A stretch of DNA of 16,649 nt from Beroe ovata. Taxonomy: Eukaryota; Ctenophora; Nuda; Beroida; Beroidae. The notes beneath the pieces were generated by a model. The model searched no databases. It was given only the letters and a program-made list of their open reading frames with translations, and was not told where the DNA came from. The first letter of the stretch is position 1; every line of letters starts with the position of its first letter. Made by a program: the position numbers and the translations under genes. Below, one piece after another: positions 6,073-16,618 of this stretch. The stretch lies in the NCBI GenBank assembly GCA_946803715.1, contig CAMPET010000034.1, positions 133,015-149,663 of the forward strand. The letters run 5' to 3'.

Positions 6073-6711
6073 ATGACATTTTCAGCATGGAATATTCCAG
6101 AACCTCCGTTTCGCCTGTTCATTTCATATTCCAAACTTACAACACATGTATCCTCTCTTCATGAACACGTTTGTCCTAGGCCTCTCAACCGCGATGAATC
6201 CATGATGGTCAGCCATCCAGCCTTGTCAAGACTCTCAAGTCACGTCCTTTTCACAAAATCCGATGCTAATTGGCAAAGCAGGACTGTTTCCTGTTTTAAG
6301 AAAACCGCACGATTGAATAAGGACAATGTACCGAAGGTAAGACTTTATCCTTTCTTGTTTGCCGCTAACCCATTTACCAGACTTACTGTTATTAGTGATT
6401 GTACATTCCCCCTTTTTTGGATAATTATATAGCTGTGATTATAGCTGTAGGTTTGAGGCACGCAATTCTCAAACAATCCTTTTTGTCCAGCTCTCAATTA
6501 GTGTACCATGAACGGAATGATTTCACCTATTCCATGCCGAAAAGCACGACATTTCTGTCGGGTGACAGCCTCCTTCGAGGCGAATTCTAGAGAATATGCC
6601 GCGCCCGTGACGAATAGCAAATATTTGCCTAATTCGTCGGCTTCTTCTCAGGGTCAATTTCGTGCCCCTTCACCCATGGTTTTTCAGACCCCCTTTGTTT
6701 CACTCCGATAA
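6073..6711 (+). CDS. Weak candidate two-exon gene, unknown product
   Basis: I do not recognise this protein and am not sure it is a gene. An ATG at 6073 opens a frame that runs 88 codons to a good donor (CCGAAG|GTAAGA, exon end 6336). An acceptor CTCAATTAG (AG at 6500-6501) opens a second frame in the same phase for 69 codons to TAA at 6709-6711, giving about 157 residues. There is no signal peptide, membrane span or known motif; the second half is Ser/Pro/Asn-rich and looks disordered. The ATG context is poor, and a competing acceptor at 6489-6490 leads to a quick stop. The nearby E-box palindrome is about 320 bp upstream. Confidence 0.2.
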
Positions 6712-7210
6712 TTTGTTTCGTCGGTGTGTGCGCTATATTAACAGCTGACGCTATGATATCGGTATATTGTTCACGACTGGCGGGCTATAGATGCCTTTGT
6801 ATAATGATCTCCAATAATTTCATACGTTTGTAAACTACTAGATTGAAGCGTGCCCTAATTCTGCCTTTTTAGAGAAAACTTAAAGTTCCCTTCCCCCACT
6901 TTTTCTCTACCTCGAAAACAGTATGCACCTCCCTCACTCCCTCTTCTTTGCCTTCAGCCCCCCGTGTCACGCATTGTTAAACATACCACCATTCATCACG
7001 TATCTCTCTCCTTTACTCTGCCATTTCTTCTCTCTCTTTCCTCCTCTCCCTCTCTCTCCCCGCCCCCTCCCCTATCACGCATGGGTAGACCTATCACCTC
7101 GGCACGTGAGGGCCCATTGTCTCGTTTTAATTGACACATGGGTGCGTTGTTGGACTTGTGTCATGTGTGTGCCGTTACGAGACTCTACTCGGGTTAATTA
7201 TCGTAATGAA
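6712..7210. other. Gene-free stretch with CT-rich tract
   Basis: About 6885-7078 is strongly pyrimidine-rich on the plus strand (runs of CTCTCTCC and CCCC). It gives an open frame whose first part is only Pro/Leu/Ser/Phe from base composition. No gene was identified. Confidence 0.6.
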
Positions 7211-7262
7211 CTTGGTCAGAACAATTATACTATGTACACTGTATACAATTGTTCTGATCAAG
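7211..7262. other. 20-22-bp-arm hairpin
   Basis: CTTGGTCAGAACAATTATAC (7211-7230) pairs with 7241-7262, whose reverse complement is the same sequence with one G-to-A change (a G-U pair in plus-strand RNA) and a 2-nt insertion. The loop is 10 nt. The whole fold is about 52 nt, near the lower size limit of a microRNA precursor. It could also be a remnant of a fold-back element. Confidence 0.8.
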
Positions 7263-7349
7263 ATGAACTTGTGTCATTTGTGCCATGGGAACGCGAAGAA
7301 GCTTTTCCGAACGAAATTTGTATGATAATTTACTAATTTATGAACTACT

Positions 7350-9130
7350 AGGATCGATGAGCTGCTCTTTAAACAAATTCTAACCACATTTCTGAGAAAT
7401 TTGAATTTTCTCCGATTTCCCGATGAGCTAGCTCAAAAATTCCTCCAGATTCGAATTCTACGTCAAAAAATAGGCCAGAAACACTATTTTTCAGTATGTC
7501 ACGTGCAAAAATGTTTTTGGCCTATATGTGTGTCCCATTGATTTTCGTGCTTTTGTAGTGAATGCTTCCCAGGGGAGGGAAATCGTCATTTGGGCGTGGT
7601 TTCACGGCAAGTATGAACTGAGCATGATCGTGAAAAGAGTCGATACTTGTAGTGTGATAGTAGGAGAGATGATTTGGTGGAAAATTAGTGTCGTAAGCGC
7701 CGGTTAAGACTTCATTAGAGACCTTCAAAAATGACGTATAAAAGTGTGGAGTCATTCACTTCATTTTCTATCGATACTGTTGTCAGAAATTCGAAGAAAA
7801 TTTTTTGTTGCATTTTCATGCAAATACCATCGATTCCAATGTATTTTTGGACGCTAAATCGATTCCCGATCGAATTTTGGCCCTATCTTTCTTCCCTGAG
7901 GAGCTGTATATCATGTGACTCAGAACTTCATGTCTGAGAAGAAATAAGAATTTTCCCCAATTTCCCAATCAGCTAGCTCTCTAATTCTTTCAGATTCGAA
8001 TTCTACGTCAAAAAATAGGCCAGAAACACTATTTTTCAGTATGTCACGTGCAGAACTGATTTTGGCCTATTTGTGTGTCCCATTGATTTTCGCGTTTTTG
8101 TACTGTTTGCTTCCCAAGGGAGAGAAATCGTCATTTGGGCGTGGTTTCACGGCAAGTATGAACTGAGCATGATCGTCAAAAGAGTCGATACTTGTAGTGT
8201 GATAGTAGGAGAGATGATTTGGTGGAAAATTAGTGTCGTAAGTGCTGGTTAAGACTTCATTAGGGACCTTCTAAAATGACGTATAAAAGTGTGGAGTCAT
8301 CCACTTCATTTTCTATCGATACTGTTGTCAGAAATTCGAAGAAAAATTTTTGTTGCATTTTCATGCAAATACCATCGATTCCAATGTATTTTTGGACGCT
8401 GAATCGATTCCCGATCGAATTTTGGCCCTATCTTGCTTCCCTGAGGAGCTGTATATCATGTGACTCAGAACCTCATGACCGAGAAGAAATTAGAATTTCC
8501 CCGATTTTCCAATCAGCTAGCTCTCTAATTCTTTCAGATTCGAATTCTACGTCAAAAAATAGGCCAGAAACACTATTTTTCAGTATGTCACGTGCAAAAA
8601 TGTTTTTGGCCTAATTGTGCGTCCCATTGATTTTCGTGCTTTTGTAGTGAATGCTTCCCAAGGGAGAGAAATCGTCATTTGGGCGTGGTTTCACGGCAAG
8701 TATGAACTGAGCATGATCGTCAAAAGAGTCGATACTTGTAGTGTGATAGTAGGAGAGATGATTTGGTGGAAAATTAGTGTCGTAAGTGCTGGTTAAGACT
8801 TCATTAGGGACCTTCTAAAATGACGTATAAAAGTGTGGAGTCATTCACTTCATTTTCTATCGATACTCTGATCAGAAATTTGAGAAAAACTTTTTGTCCC
8901 ACATGCAAGTAAATGCCATCGATTCCCATGTATTTTTGGACGGTGAATCGATTCCAGGTAGAACTTTGGCCCTATCTCGCTTTCCTGAGGAGCTGTAAGT
9001 CGGGTGACGTCAGGCCCCATATCGGAGAAGGGACTAGAATTTTGCCCGATTACCCGATGAGCTAGCTCAAAAATTCCTCCAGACTCGAATTCTACGTCAT
9101 AAAATAGGCCAGAAACATTTACTTCTAGTA
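7350..9130. repeat. Tandem array of about three 545-bp units plus partial ends
   Basis: Using the anchor GATTCGAATTCTACGTC, units start at 7448, 7993 and 8537, with a fourth, diverged anchor (GACTCG...) at 9082; the period is 544-545 bp. Units one and two are nearly identical. The third matches well until about 8865 and then diverges. A decayed lead-in starts near 7350. Open frames inside (MTYKSVES...) differ in length between units and are broken in the third, so they are not supported as genes. No terminal inverted repeats or target-site duplications were recognised. Confidence 0.92.
7732..7744 (+). promoter_or_regulatory. CRE-like/TATA-like motif in each 545-bp unit
   Basis: TGACGTATAAAAG overlaps a CRE half (TGACGT) with a TATA-like TATAAAAG. 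It recurs at 8277-8289 and 8821-8833, exactly one unit apart, followed each time by GTGTGGAGTCAT. It looks like a core promoter, but conservation may only reflect the recent duplication of the units. Confidence 0.25.
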
Positions 9131-10884
9131 AATTTTCCCGATTAGCTAGCTCATCAAATTTGGTTAACCCGCTTGTATCTTGTCGGCCAAATGAGAATAT
9201 ACTCGAGTGACATTTGGGGGTATTTTACATGGCATGGTTGTGGCAATGACTTGGCAACTGAATTATAGACCCCCTCCCCTCACCCCTGTCTCCCTGCCCC
9301 ACTATATAATTTCGATCTGTCAATTATGTCATGATTAGCGATATAAACGACAAATCGTGAGCTTGCTAATTCCGGAATTACTGATGGAAATGGCGTAGAA
9401 TTTGTGGAGAAGTGTGGCTTAGACAGATGCGACACACATGATGCCACTTATATATTTCATATGTATGATAATATCAGCCTGTTATTAAAGTATACCTACT
9501 TCAACTTGTCTACATCATGTAGTATCCTCTAGGTTTATATATGACTAATCTTTGCGTACTATGATAAAGTAGCGGTTATTGACCCTGACTTGAACCAATT
9601 ATATGATCAGACCTGCCGTGCAAGGTTCTGCAACATAGTGCATCGTACGGTGTGCGCGCGCGTGCATGTCTCTGCACGTGCGTACATCTGGGTTTTTCCA
9701 TGTCCTGTGTTGGTATAAGTTATATGACGGAGCTCATATACCGACGTCATGATACATTATCAGAGAGTTGTTGTTGTTTTCGAATGCGTTACGGCCCTTC
9801 ATTGGTAGGTACCTGTTTGTAGCTACCTGCATGTAATAATTGTCTCTCAGTCTAGTCCAATCCACTGGGACTGTTATGGTATATTCCTTTATTTCCTTTT
9901 TCCTACGGTAAATTCAAGAAACCAGCTTTGGTCACGCTTAGAGTCAGTGTAAAACCACAAATATTCCTCCCCTCTCTCCCCCCCCCCGGCCCCCCTGTTT
10001 GTTACACATACCAATGCTATTAGGATGGGGAAATCTGTCATTTATCAGGAAATGATTCCTGATTCCGATCCGCTCATAACTCATCATAGGGTTTCAATTG
10101 CTAATCCTATTTTGGAATATAATTTCACACTCAGCAATGATCATTCCCTTACTCCATGGAATATGTGTTTCGAGCTTTTGTTCTTACATTCCATAATGAA
10201 TTGTCTTGATAAACGTTCGACTCGTATATGTATAGAAAGCGATAATCATCCATGTACATTGTACAGCTGTGTATAACCTGTGTTTATTACGAATTTCGTA
10301 AGTTTTCGCCCCGATTATTAGGAACAATCGGTAAAGTACAATATATGAAGAGTGATAGAACTATCGTTATCGCCCCCTACTCAATGTATTGCGCAATATT
10401 GTGTTACACACAGCGTGACGCAAAGAAATTGCAATTTCCTTCGCCATCCGCTACGCTTTTCGATTTTTTAATTTGTTCATCTTTGTGAAAATGGAATTCA
10501 CCGTATTTGCGCCCCTAATGAGCCCTTGTTTTCTCATCATTAGCTTAGTCCGACTGGATCCAACAGTTTTTCTCCTCTCAGAGCTATGCCAGAGAGGGAT
10601 CCAAGTATGTGGCCGATCTCCTAGCCATTGCTAAAATGCAAGCTGCACTCACGATGAGTCAATATTATTAAAAAACCAACAGCTGATCTCTCTGTATATG
10701 ATAATAGTCACGCTAGCCGCAATATGTCCCTGATGATCATAATATAATGTTATTGATCATGGTCGAATACCCCAAATTTCTATTTTTGTGGGTGATATCA
10801 ATGTTGATTTTGGTGTAAAATAATATACGAATTTACAGCTTGATGATTCGATTATGCATCGATCCATGAAATACTTCGTTCATG
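8974..10884. repeat. First copy of a 1.9-kb direct duplication (ends at the N)
   Basis: This segment matches 10886-12758 along its entire length. The first half shows scattered substitutions and small indels (for example a C-rich insert at 9968-10001 absent from the other copy), while from about 10100 to 10865 I find no difference. It ends exactly at the N at 10885. Small frames inside (10025-10276 and 10252-10488) are present in both copies but have no recognisable domain. Confidence 0.95.
9649..9683. other. Alternating purine-pyrimidine (Z-DNA-prone) tract with small hairpin
   Basis: GTGTGCGCGCGCGTGCAT is an 18-bp alternating purine-pyrimidine run beginning near 9650. It is followed by a GTGCA-TGTCTC-TGCAC inverted repeat. 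The same element is repeated near 11557-11590 in the second copy of the duplication. Confidence 0.6.
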
Positions 10885-10885
10885 A
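10885..10885. other. Assembly N at the duplication junction
   Basis: A single ambiguous base separates the last base of the first copy from the first base of the second, as expected where two contigs were joined. Confidence 0.9.
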
Positions 10886-12758
10886 NATCTCGCTTCCCTG
10901 AGGAGCTGTAAGTCGGGTGACGTCAGGCCCCATATCTGAGAAGGGACTAGAATTTTGCCCGATTACCTGATGTGCTAGCTCAAAAATTCCTCCAGATTCG
11001 AATTTTACGTCCAGAAATAGGCCAGAAACATTTACTTCTAGTAAATTTTCCCGATGAGCTAGCTCCTCCAGATTTGGTTTACCCGCTTGTATCGTATCGG
11101 CCAAATGAGAATATACTCGAGTGACATTTGGGGGTATTTTACATGGCATGGTTGTGGCAATGACTTGGCAACTGAATTATAGACCCCCTCCCCTGTCTCC
11201 TTGCCCCACTATATAATTTCGATCTGTCAATTATGTCATGATTAGCGATATAAACGACATATCGTGAGCTTGCTAATTCTGGAATTACTGATGGAAATGG
11301 CGTAGAATTTGTGGAGAAGTGTGGCTCAGTGAGATGCGACACACATGATGCCACTTATATATTTCATATGTATGATAATATCAGCCACTTATTAAAGTAT
11401 ACCTACTTCAACTTGTCTACATCATGTAGTATCCTCTAGGTTTATATATGACTAATCTTTGCGTACTATGATAAAGTAGCGGTTATTGACCCTGACTTGA
11501 ACCAATTATACGATCAGACCTGCCGTGCAAGGTTCTGCAACATAGTGCATCGTACGGTGTGCGCGCGCGTGCATGTCTCTGCACGTGCGTACATCTGGGT
11601 TTTTCCATGTTTCGTGTTGGTATAAGTTATATGACGGAGCTCTTACCGACGTCATGATACATTTTCATAGATTTGTTGTTGTTTTCAAATGCGTTACGGC
11701 CCTTCATTGGTAGGTACCTGTTTGTAGCTACCTGCACGTAATAATTGTCCTCCAGAGATGAGTCTAGTCCAATCCAGTGGCACTGTTATGGTATTTTCCT
11801 TTATTTCCTATTTCCTAGATTCAAGAAACCGGCTATGGTCACGCTTAGAGTCAGTGTAAAACCACAAATATTTGTAACACATACCAATGTTATTAGGATG
11901 GGGAAGTCTGTCATTTATCAGGAAATGATTCCTGATTCCGATCCGCTCATAACTTATTATAAGGTTTCAATTGCTAATCCTATTTTGGAATATAATTTCA
12001 CACTCAGCAATGATCATTCCCTTACTCCATGGAATATGTGTTTCGAGCTTTTGTTCTTACATTCCATAATGAATTGTCTTGATAAACGTTCGACTCGTAT
12101 ATGTATAGAAAGCGATAATCATCCATGTACATTGTACAGCTGTGTATAACCTGTGTTTATTACGAATTTCGTAAGTTTTCGCCCCGATTATTAGGAACAA
12201 TCGGTAAAGTACAATATATGAAGAGTGATAGAACTATCGTTATCGCCCCCTACTCAATGTATTGCGCAATATTGTGTTACACACAGCGTGACGCAAAGAA
12301 ATTGCAATTTCCTTCGCCATCCGCTACGCTTTTCGATTTTTTAATTTGTTCATCTTTGTGAAAATGGAATTCACCGTATTTGCGCCCCTAATGAGCCCTT
12401 GTTTTCTCATCATTAGCTTAGTCCGACTGGATCCAACAGTTTTTCTCCTCTCAGAGCTATGCCAGAGAGGGATCCAAGTATGTGGCCGATCTCCTAGCCA
12501 TTGCTAAAATGCAAGCTGCACTCACGATGAGTCAATATTATTAAAAAACCAACAGCTGATCTCTCTGTATATGATAATAGTCACGCTAGCCGCAATATGT
12601 CCCTGATGATCATAATATAATGTTATTGATCATGGTCGAATACCCCAAATTTCTATTTTTGTGGGTGATATCAATGTTGATTTTGGTGTAAAATAATATA
12701 CGAATTTACAGCTTGATGATTCGATTATGCATCGATCCATGAAATAATTCGTTCATGA
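10886..12758. repeat. Second copy of the 1.9-kb direct duplication
   Basis: It begins with ATCTCGCTTCCCTGAGG, matching 8974 onward, and ends at ...GTTCATGAG around 12758 before unique DNA. It is about 40 bp shorter than the first copy because of small indels near 11190, 11645, 11810 and 11875. The longer open frame here (11745-12149) exists only because of these indels. Confidence 0.95.
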
Positions 12759-14045
12759 GATTCATATTGTCGGAAGGTGGAATTGTTCTATCTGGATTAG
12801 TCACGTTATCAATGAAAAAAGTGAATTCGCAATGAAATCCAAGATCATTTAAAAACATTTTGTTGTGTTTGCATGTGCAGCTCCTTTCCCACGTCATTTC
12901 TCATTGTGTACCGCATATTTGAATTAATTGTTTGATTGAATTGTATCAATTTTTCAGCCGCAACGCGGTCAAAAAGGAAATATTTTAGACAGATTTTGTA
13001 TGTTTATGTGTGTGGACGGGCCTTTGATCTTTTGCGTAGAAAACCCCCTGCAATCTTCGTCAATCCATAATGTAAAACTGTGTACGGAAATCTTGTAAAC
13101 ATCGACTCTCCAAATTTCGTTATTCCAGCCTTTGTTTTGAGTTTTTTCCGGGTGGAGGCACATCGCGATGTAGTCTTCACCCATTGTAATTGTGCATTCC
13201 GATTGGTGATTTCCGGTACTTCCTTGCCGTTCCCTCCAGACACAATTTCAAGACTTGTTAATCATAATGATCCCAGCTTGTAGCTTAATATCAACACACC
13301 ATCACGTCATGATCAAGACCGTATCTTTCACGTCTATATGTAAAACTTCCTGACACATAATTGTAAAAACTCCCCCACCTTTTTCTTTACGCTGTCTCGC
13401 GTCTCCAGTTGACCTCTTTATATGCTGCCCCGATCTCGAATTTTTACAGCTTGCCAGACATTTTGTATCAGCTATCAAAGTGAATTAGTGGTCAACTTGA
13501 AAAGATCATAGCCCCTCTGTTTTGTCATCATAATATGACAAGACACAAAAGAACTATGACAGTTATTAGATCACAATAGGTACCTATATTATGAAGGAGT
13601 AGACACTAGACATGTATGACACATTTGTCAATCGATCATGTGGTAGATTAGATCACAGATCCGTGATTATATCATCATCTTTTGATTGGAAACTTCACAG
13701 ATAACGCGTGACGTCATCATGCTGCGTGAGAAGATATAATCCAAGCAGGATCCTTCAAAAACGGAGATAGTTTTTCCTAGTTTTGGACGAAAAATTCATT
13801 CAAATTTCTTTGACAATGGGGGCGTTTCCACACTTATATCTCAAGTTACAGGACGTTTTTCTTTAGATTTTCCCTCGGATAAGCATATATTATTCAAAGA
13901 TTTCATATCGCGGTGATAATGCATCCGTAGACCCTTATAAAATCCCGTTTATACGATCATTTCATTTGTGGTCAGCAGTGTATCTCGGAGCGCAGTGTGG
14001 TTTTTTTCTCCTCGCACATTCCGTGCATAACTGACAAGCATACTT
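12759..14045. other. Intergenic DNA, no confident gene
   Basis: AT-rich sequence. From 12969 to 13283 both strands carry overlapping open frames of 67-79 codons with fairly protein-like composition but no recognised domain, good start or clear splice sites. A full CRE palindrome TGACGTCA lies at 13709-13716. Otherwise nothing was seen. Confidence 0.55.
13709..13716. promoter_or_regulatory. CRE palindrome TGACGTCA
   Basis: A perfect 8-bp cAMP-response-element consensus within ACGCGTGACGTCATCATG. No nearby gene start is evident. The same octamer also occurs at 9005-9012, with its counterpart in the second duplicated copy near 10918, so it may be chance. Confidence 0.25.

Positions 14046-14083
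<38 letters not shown>
14046..14083. repeat. (CA)n microsatellite, about 18 repeats, ending at an N
   Basis: An uninterrupted CA dinucleotide tract. It is followed by an N at 14084, so its true length is uncertain. Confidence 0.97.
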
Positions 14084-14084
14084 N
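14084..14084. other. Assembly N at end of the CA tract
   Basis: A single ambiguous base directly at the edge of the microsatellite, probably a contig join or a slippage-ambiguous call. Confidence 0.85.
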
Positions 14085-15879
14085 CTGCTTGATTCCTGCA
14101 AAGGACTCGCGACAGCGCAAGACTTCTTTCATTTTTGTTTCATTACCGTTCAACTATATTGTAGGAATGAACGCTGCCGCAATGATTGTTGTTTGTCAGA
14201 CTCAAATATCACCGATCACATTGTTGACAGTAATTGATATTCATGAAATGTAAATGTGTAATGGAAGGTAGTCATGATCGATCATCAAATTTGTTATCAA
14301 CTTTTGTGGTAATACGCAAGATAGTCGCCATAAATTTCGCGTAATCTATACATGCGGACGTCCGCAATTAATTAAAATGAGTTTTATTCAATTTTAACGA
14401 GCAAGAATCATAACATATCGAATTTATAATCGATATTAAAATGTTAAACTGCGATCTAACCGATAATTTATTCACTTGATATCACTTCTCTGCAGAGCGC
14501 AGTTTTTGCAGGAGTTGTTTCCGTACGTCGTAGGGGGTAGCTCCAAACTGAATTTTCAAGTGATCAAAACTGCAATCTTCGGATAATTACCCGAATATTA
14601 TATGTTTGATCCATAATAATCGTAAATTACAGAATATGATTTTTGCAGATCATGTTTTAGTTGATAATTGCGCGGCACCAATCTGAATCACTACTATTAT
14701 CGCTGAACGAATATAATATGTAGACTAAAGATCAACCTCAGCCCCAGCTATCACGACTATATAGCTATACTCAGAGCAATACTTTACAAAGTTTCTAGAT
14801 AGAGTTATCAATCTTATTAGATTGCTTCAAAGATCGTGTCATTGGTCACATAATGTAGTTTTACGCGGGAAAAACTCATTTCATCCAATATTTGGGTATC
14901 TTAGGGGGTCGAGTCACTCGCCAATACAATAAAAGTCATGAGCAGGGAACAGGTTTTAGAGATTCTTCGTTTGTAAGATTTCCTGCAACATTCACACGGC
15001 TCGGTATTCTATAATGCTGAATAATGATCAGCAAGAGAAATCTATAAAACTTAGGTCGATTGAAATTCGTTTTATTTATCGCTGTCAGCCTCACATAAAT
15101 CTTCGATAAAGCTCGATGAAAAAATTTAGTATTCACGTTTACATATCCTACATGTTATACTTAACTCCATCATAGAGTCGTTTTATGAAGATTTGTTCGT
15201 AGCCTAGCTGTCTCTCTTTTGCCGTATTTCAAGACATTCCAAAACTTAACTAGGACAATCCAAAATCTAACTCGAATATTTTGAGGTCAGTTTTACGAAA
15301 TTTCATTTGTTCCGTACCAGTATAGGAGTAGGATTTGCCATTCCATATGTTAGGATATTCGGTGTTCTAATACAGCTCATATGAAGGTATCTGTGCACAG
15401 ATCTGCTGTTTATCTGGAAAACCCCGTCAATCTCAGCCATATTCTCAACTCAACGAATGTCAGTTGTACACATATTTTGACATCTCCCCGGTACTGAAAA
15501 GACCACTTCCCCCTCGTCTGCTAATCGAGTTTTCTTCGCTCTTTATCCCACACTTCTTTTGATATGTATCTTTTGACACCTCCATTTTGGAGTGAACACC
15601 TGTCACTCTTTCAGCCAGATACGTACATGTATCGATATACCTATCACCCAGGCTGATCTAGTTAGCACTTACATTAAACCCATGGACAGGTGGCTGCTAA
15701 AAGCTGATTGTAACTAAAATTGCAATATTATTGTATCTCATATCTCACCTTTCTCCATAATAGGCGCTGAAGGGTCAGCGATTATAACAGCGTTTTGTCG
15801 AGAGTTTTTTCCAACTATTCATTTGTCCCTGGAGAGAGGACTCTTCATTGAGTCAATTTGGCGCTATTAGCGTTATTGG
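14085..15879. other. AT-rich intergenic DNA, no gene seen
   Basis: No open frame above about 70 codons with believable composition on either strand. A 14-bp perfect palindrome TGCGGACGTCCGCA is at 14353-14366. No repeat shared with the rest of the window was recognised. Confidence 0.55.
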
Positions 15880-16035
15880 TGCTATGTTGAAAATGAATTA
15901 AGTATCGAGTTAATACTGAGTTTTTGCTTCGAGTTATGTTATTGAGTATTATCATATTGAGTGCTGAGCTGAGTAGGTTCTTGATATTAATTGAGTTCTA
16001 TTAGAGTTGACATAGAGTCTGCGTTGAGTATAATA
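15880..16035. repeat. Degenerate GAGT-rich field
   Basis: GAGT or GAGC preceded by T, C or A occurs about eleven times in 155 bp (for example CGAGTTA, TGAGTTT, TGAGTAT, TGAGTGC, TGAGTTC, AGAGTTG), spaced about 8-25 bp. It looks like an old, decayed short tandem repeat. Beyond it, 16036-16610 shows nothing recognisable. Confidence 0.4.
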
Positions 16036-16613
16036 CAATATGTACATTTTCCAACGCCGTGCAAGATACCATTCCTATGAGGACTGAGAAGGCTCTTTAT
16101 ATTATCTGCATATCTCAGTTTAGACATTGTGTTTAGTTAATTGTTGCCCATTCATAGAGATAGGTGTCGATTAAACCCTTGCTTAGCACTGTCGTGTTAT
16201 TGTTATCATGATACTAAGGGAATAGGCTGCAAGTAAGTAGACTGTTGGGACCAGATATGATGTCAAGACTCAAAATCCAATTTGATCGTAGGCTCACGTT
16301 TTTGAAGTTTTAAAGATATGATTAGCAATTGTATCTTTTTTGTACTTTTTAAAACATTCGTCGCCATTCGAATTATTATCCTCGTTCACCACTACTCAAA
16401 TTCTGACGATGACTTCATAGACTTGTCATGCAGAAATATCGATAAACACAAACATTGACTTCTGAGCAGAATCATTCTGGAATCACTATCATTTGTTACC
16501 GTAATTGCATAGAATGATTTGAAAAGAATTTTTGTTGTGCTTCGAATTTGTTAGTAACAGATATCTTCAAGGAGATGTCAAGAATTTCCACAAATATGAT
16601 ATTTCTCAGGATG

Positions 16614-16618
16614 TTTGT

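Noticed and set aside
6923-7336. 137-codon frame over the CT-rich tract
   Set aside because: The first half reflects pyrimidine composition, and the second half overlaps the 7211 hairpin with another open frame; no start or domain support.
7731-8614. MTYKSVES... open frames in the 545-bp units
   Set aside because: Lengths differ between units and the third copy is broken; changes between copies are not biased to silent positions, so coding is unlikely.
7350-9130. CRISPR-like or transposon interpretation of the 545-bp array
   Set aside because: Units are contiguous with no spacers, there are no terminal inverted repeats or transposase, and the genome is eukaryotic.
10025-12361. Repeated small frames (MGKSVIYQEM... 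and MYIVQLCITC...) in the 1.9-kb copies
   Set aside because: Differences in the first frame (THHR versus TYYK) all change the amino acid, and the longer version exists only because of indels. Conservation of the second is explained by the copies being identical there.
13962-14253. Frames through the CA microsatellite (THTHTH and VCVCVC)
   Set aside because: Dinucleotide repeat artefacts that cross an N.
14936-15136. Minus-strand 66-codon frame
   Set aside because: AT-rich composition, no motif, expected by chance.
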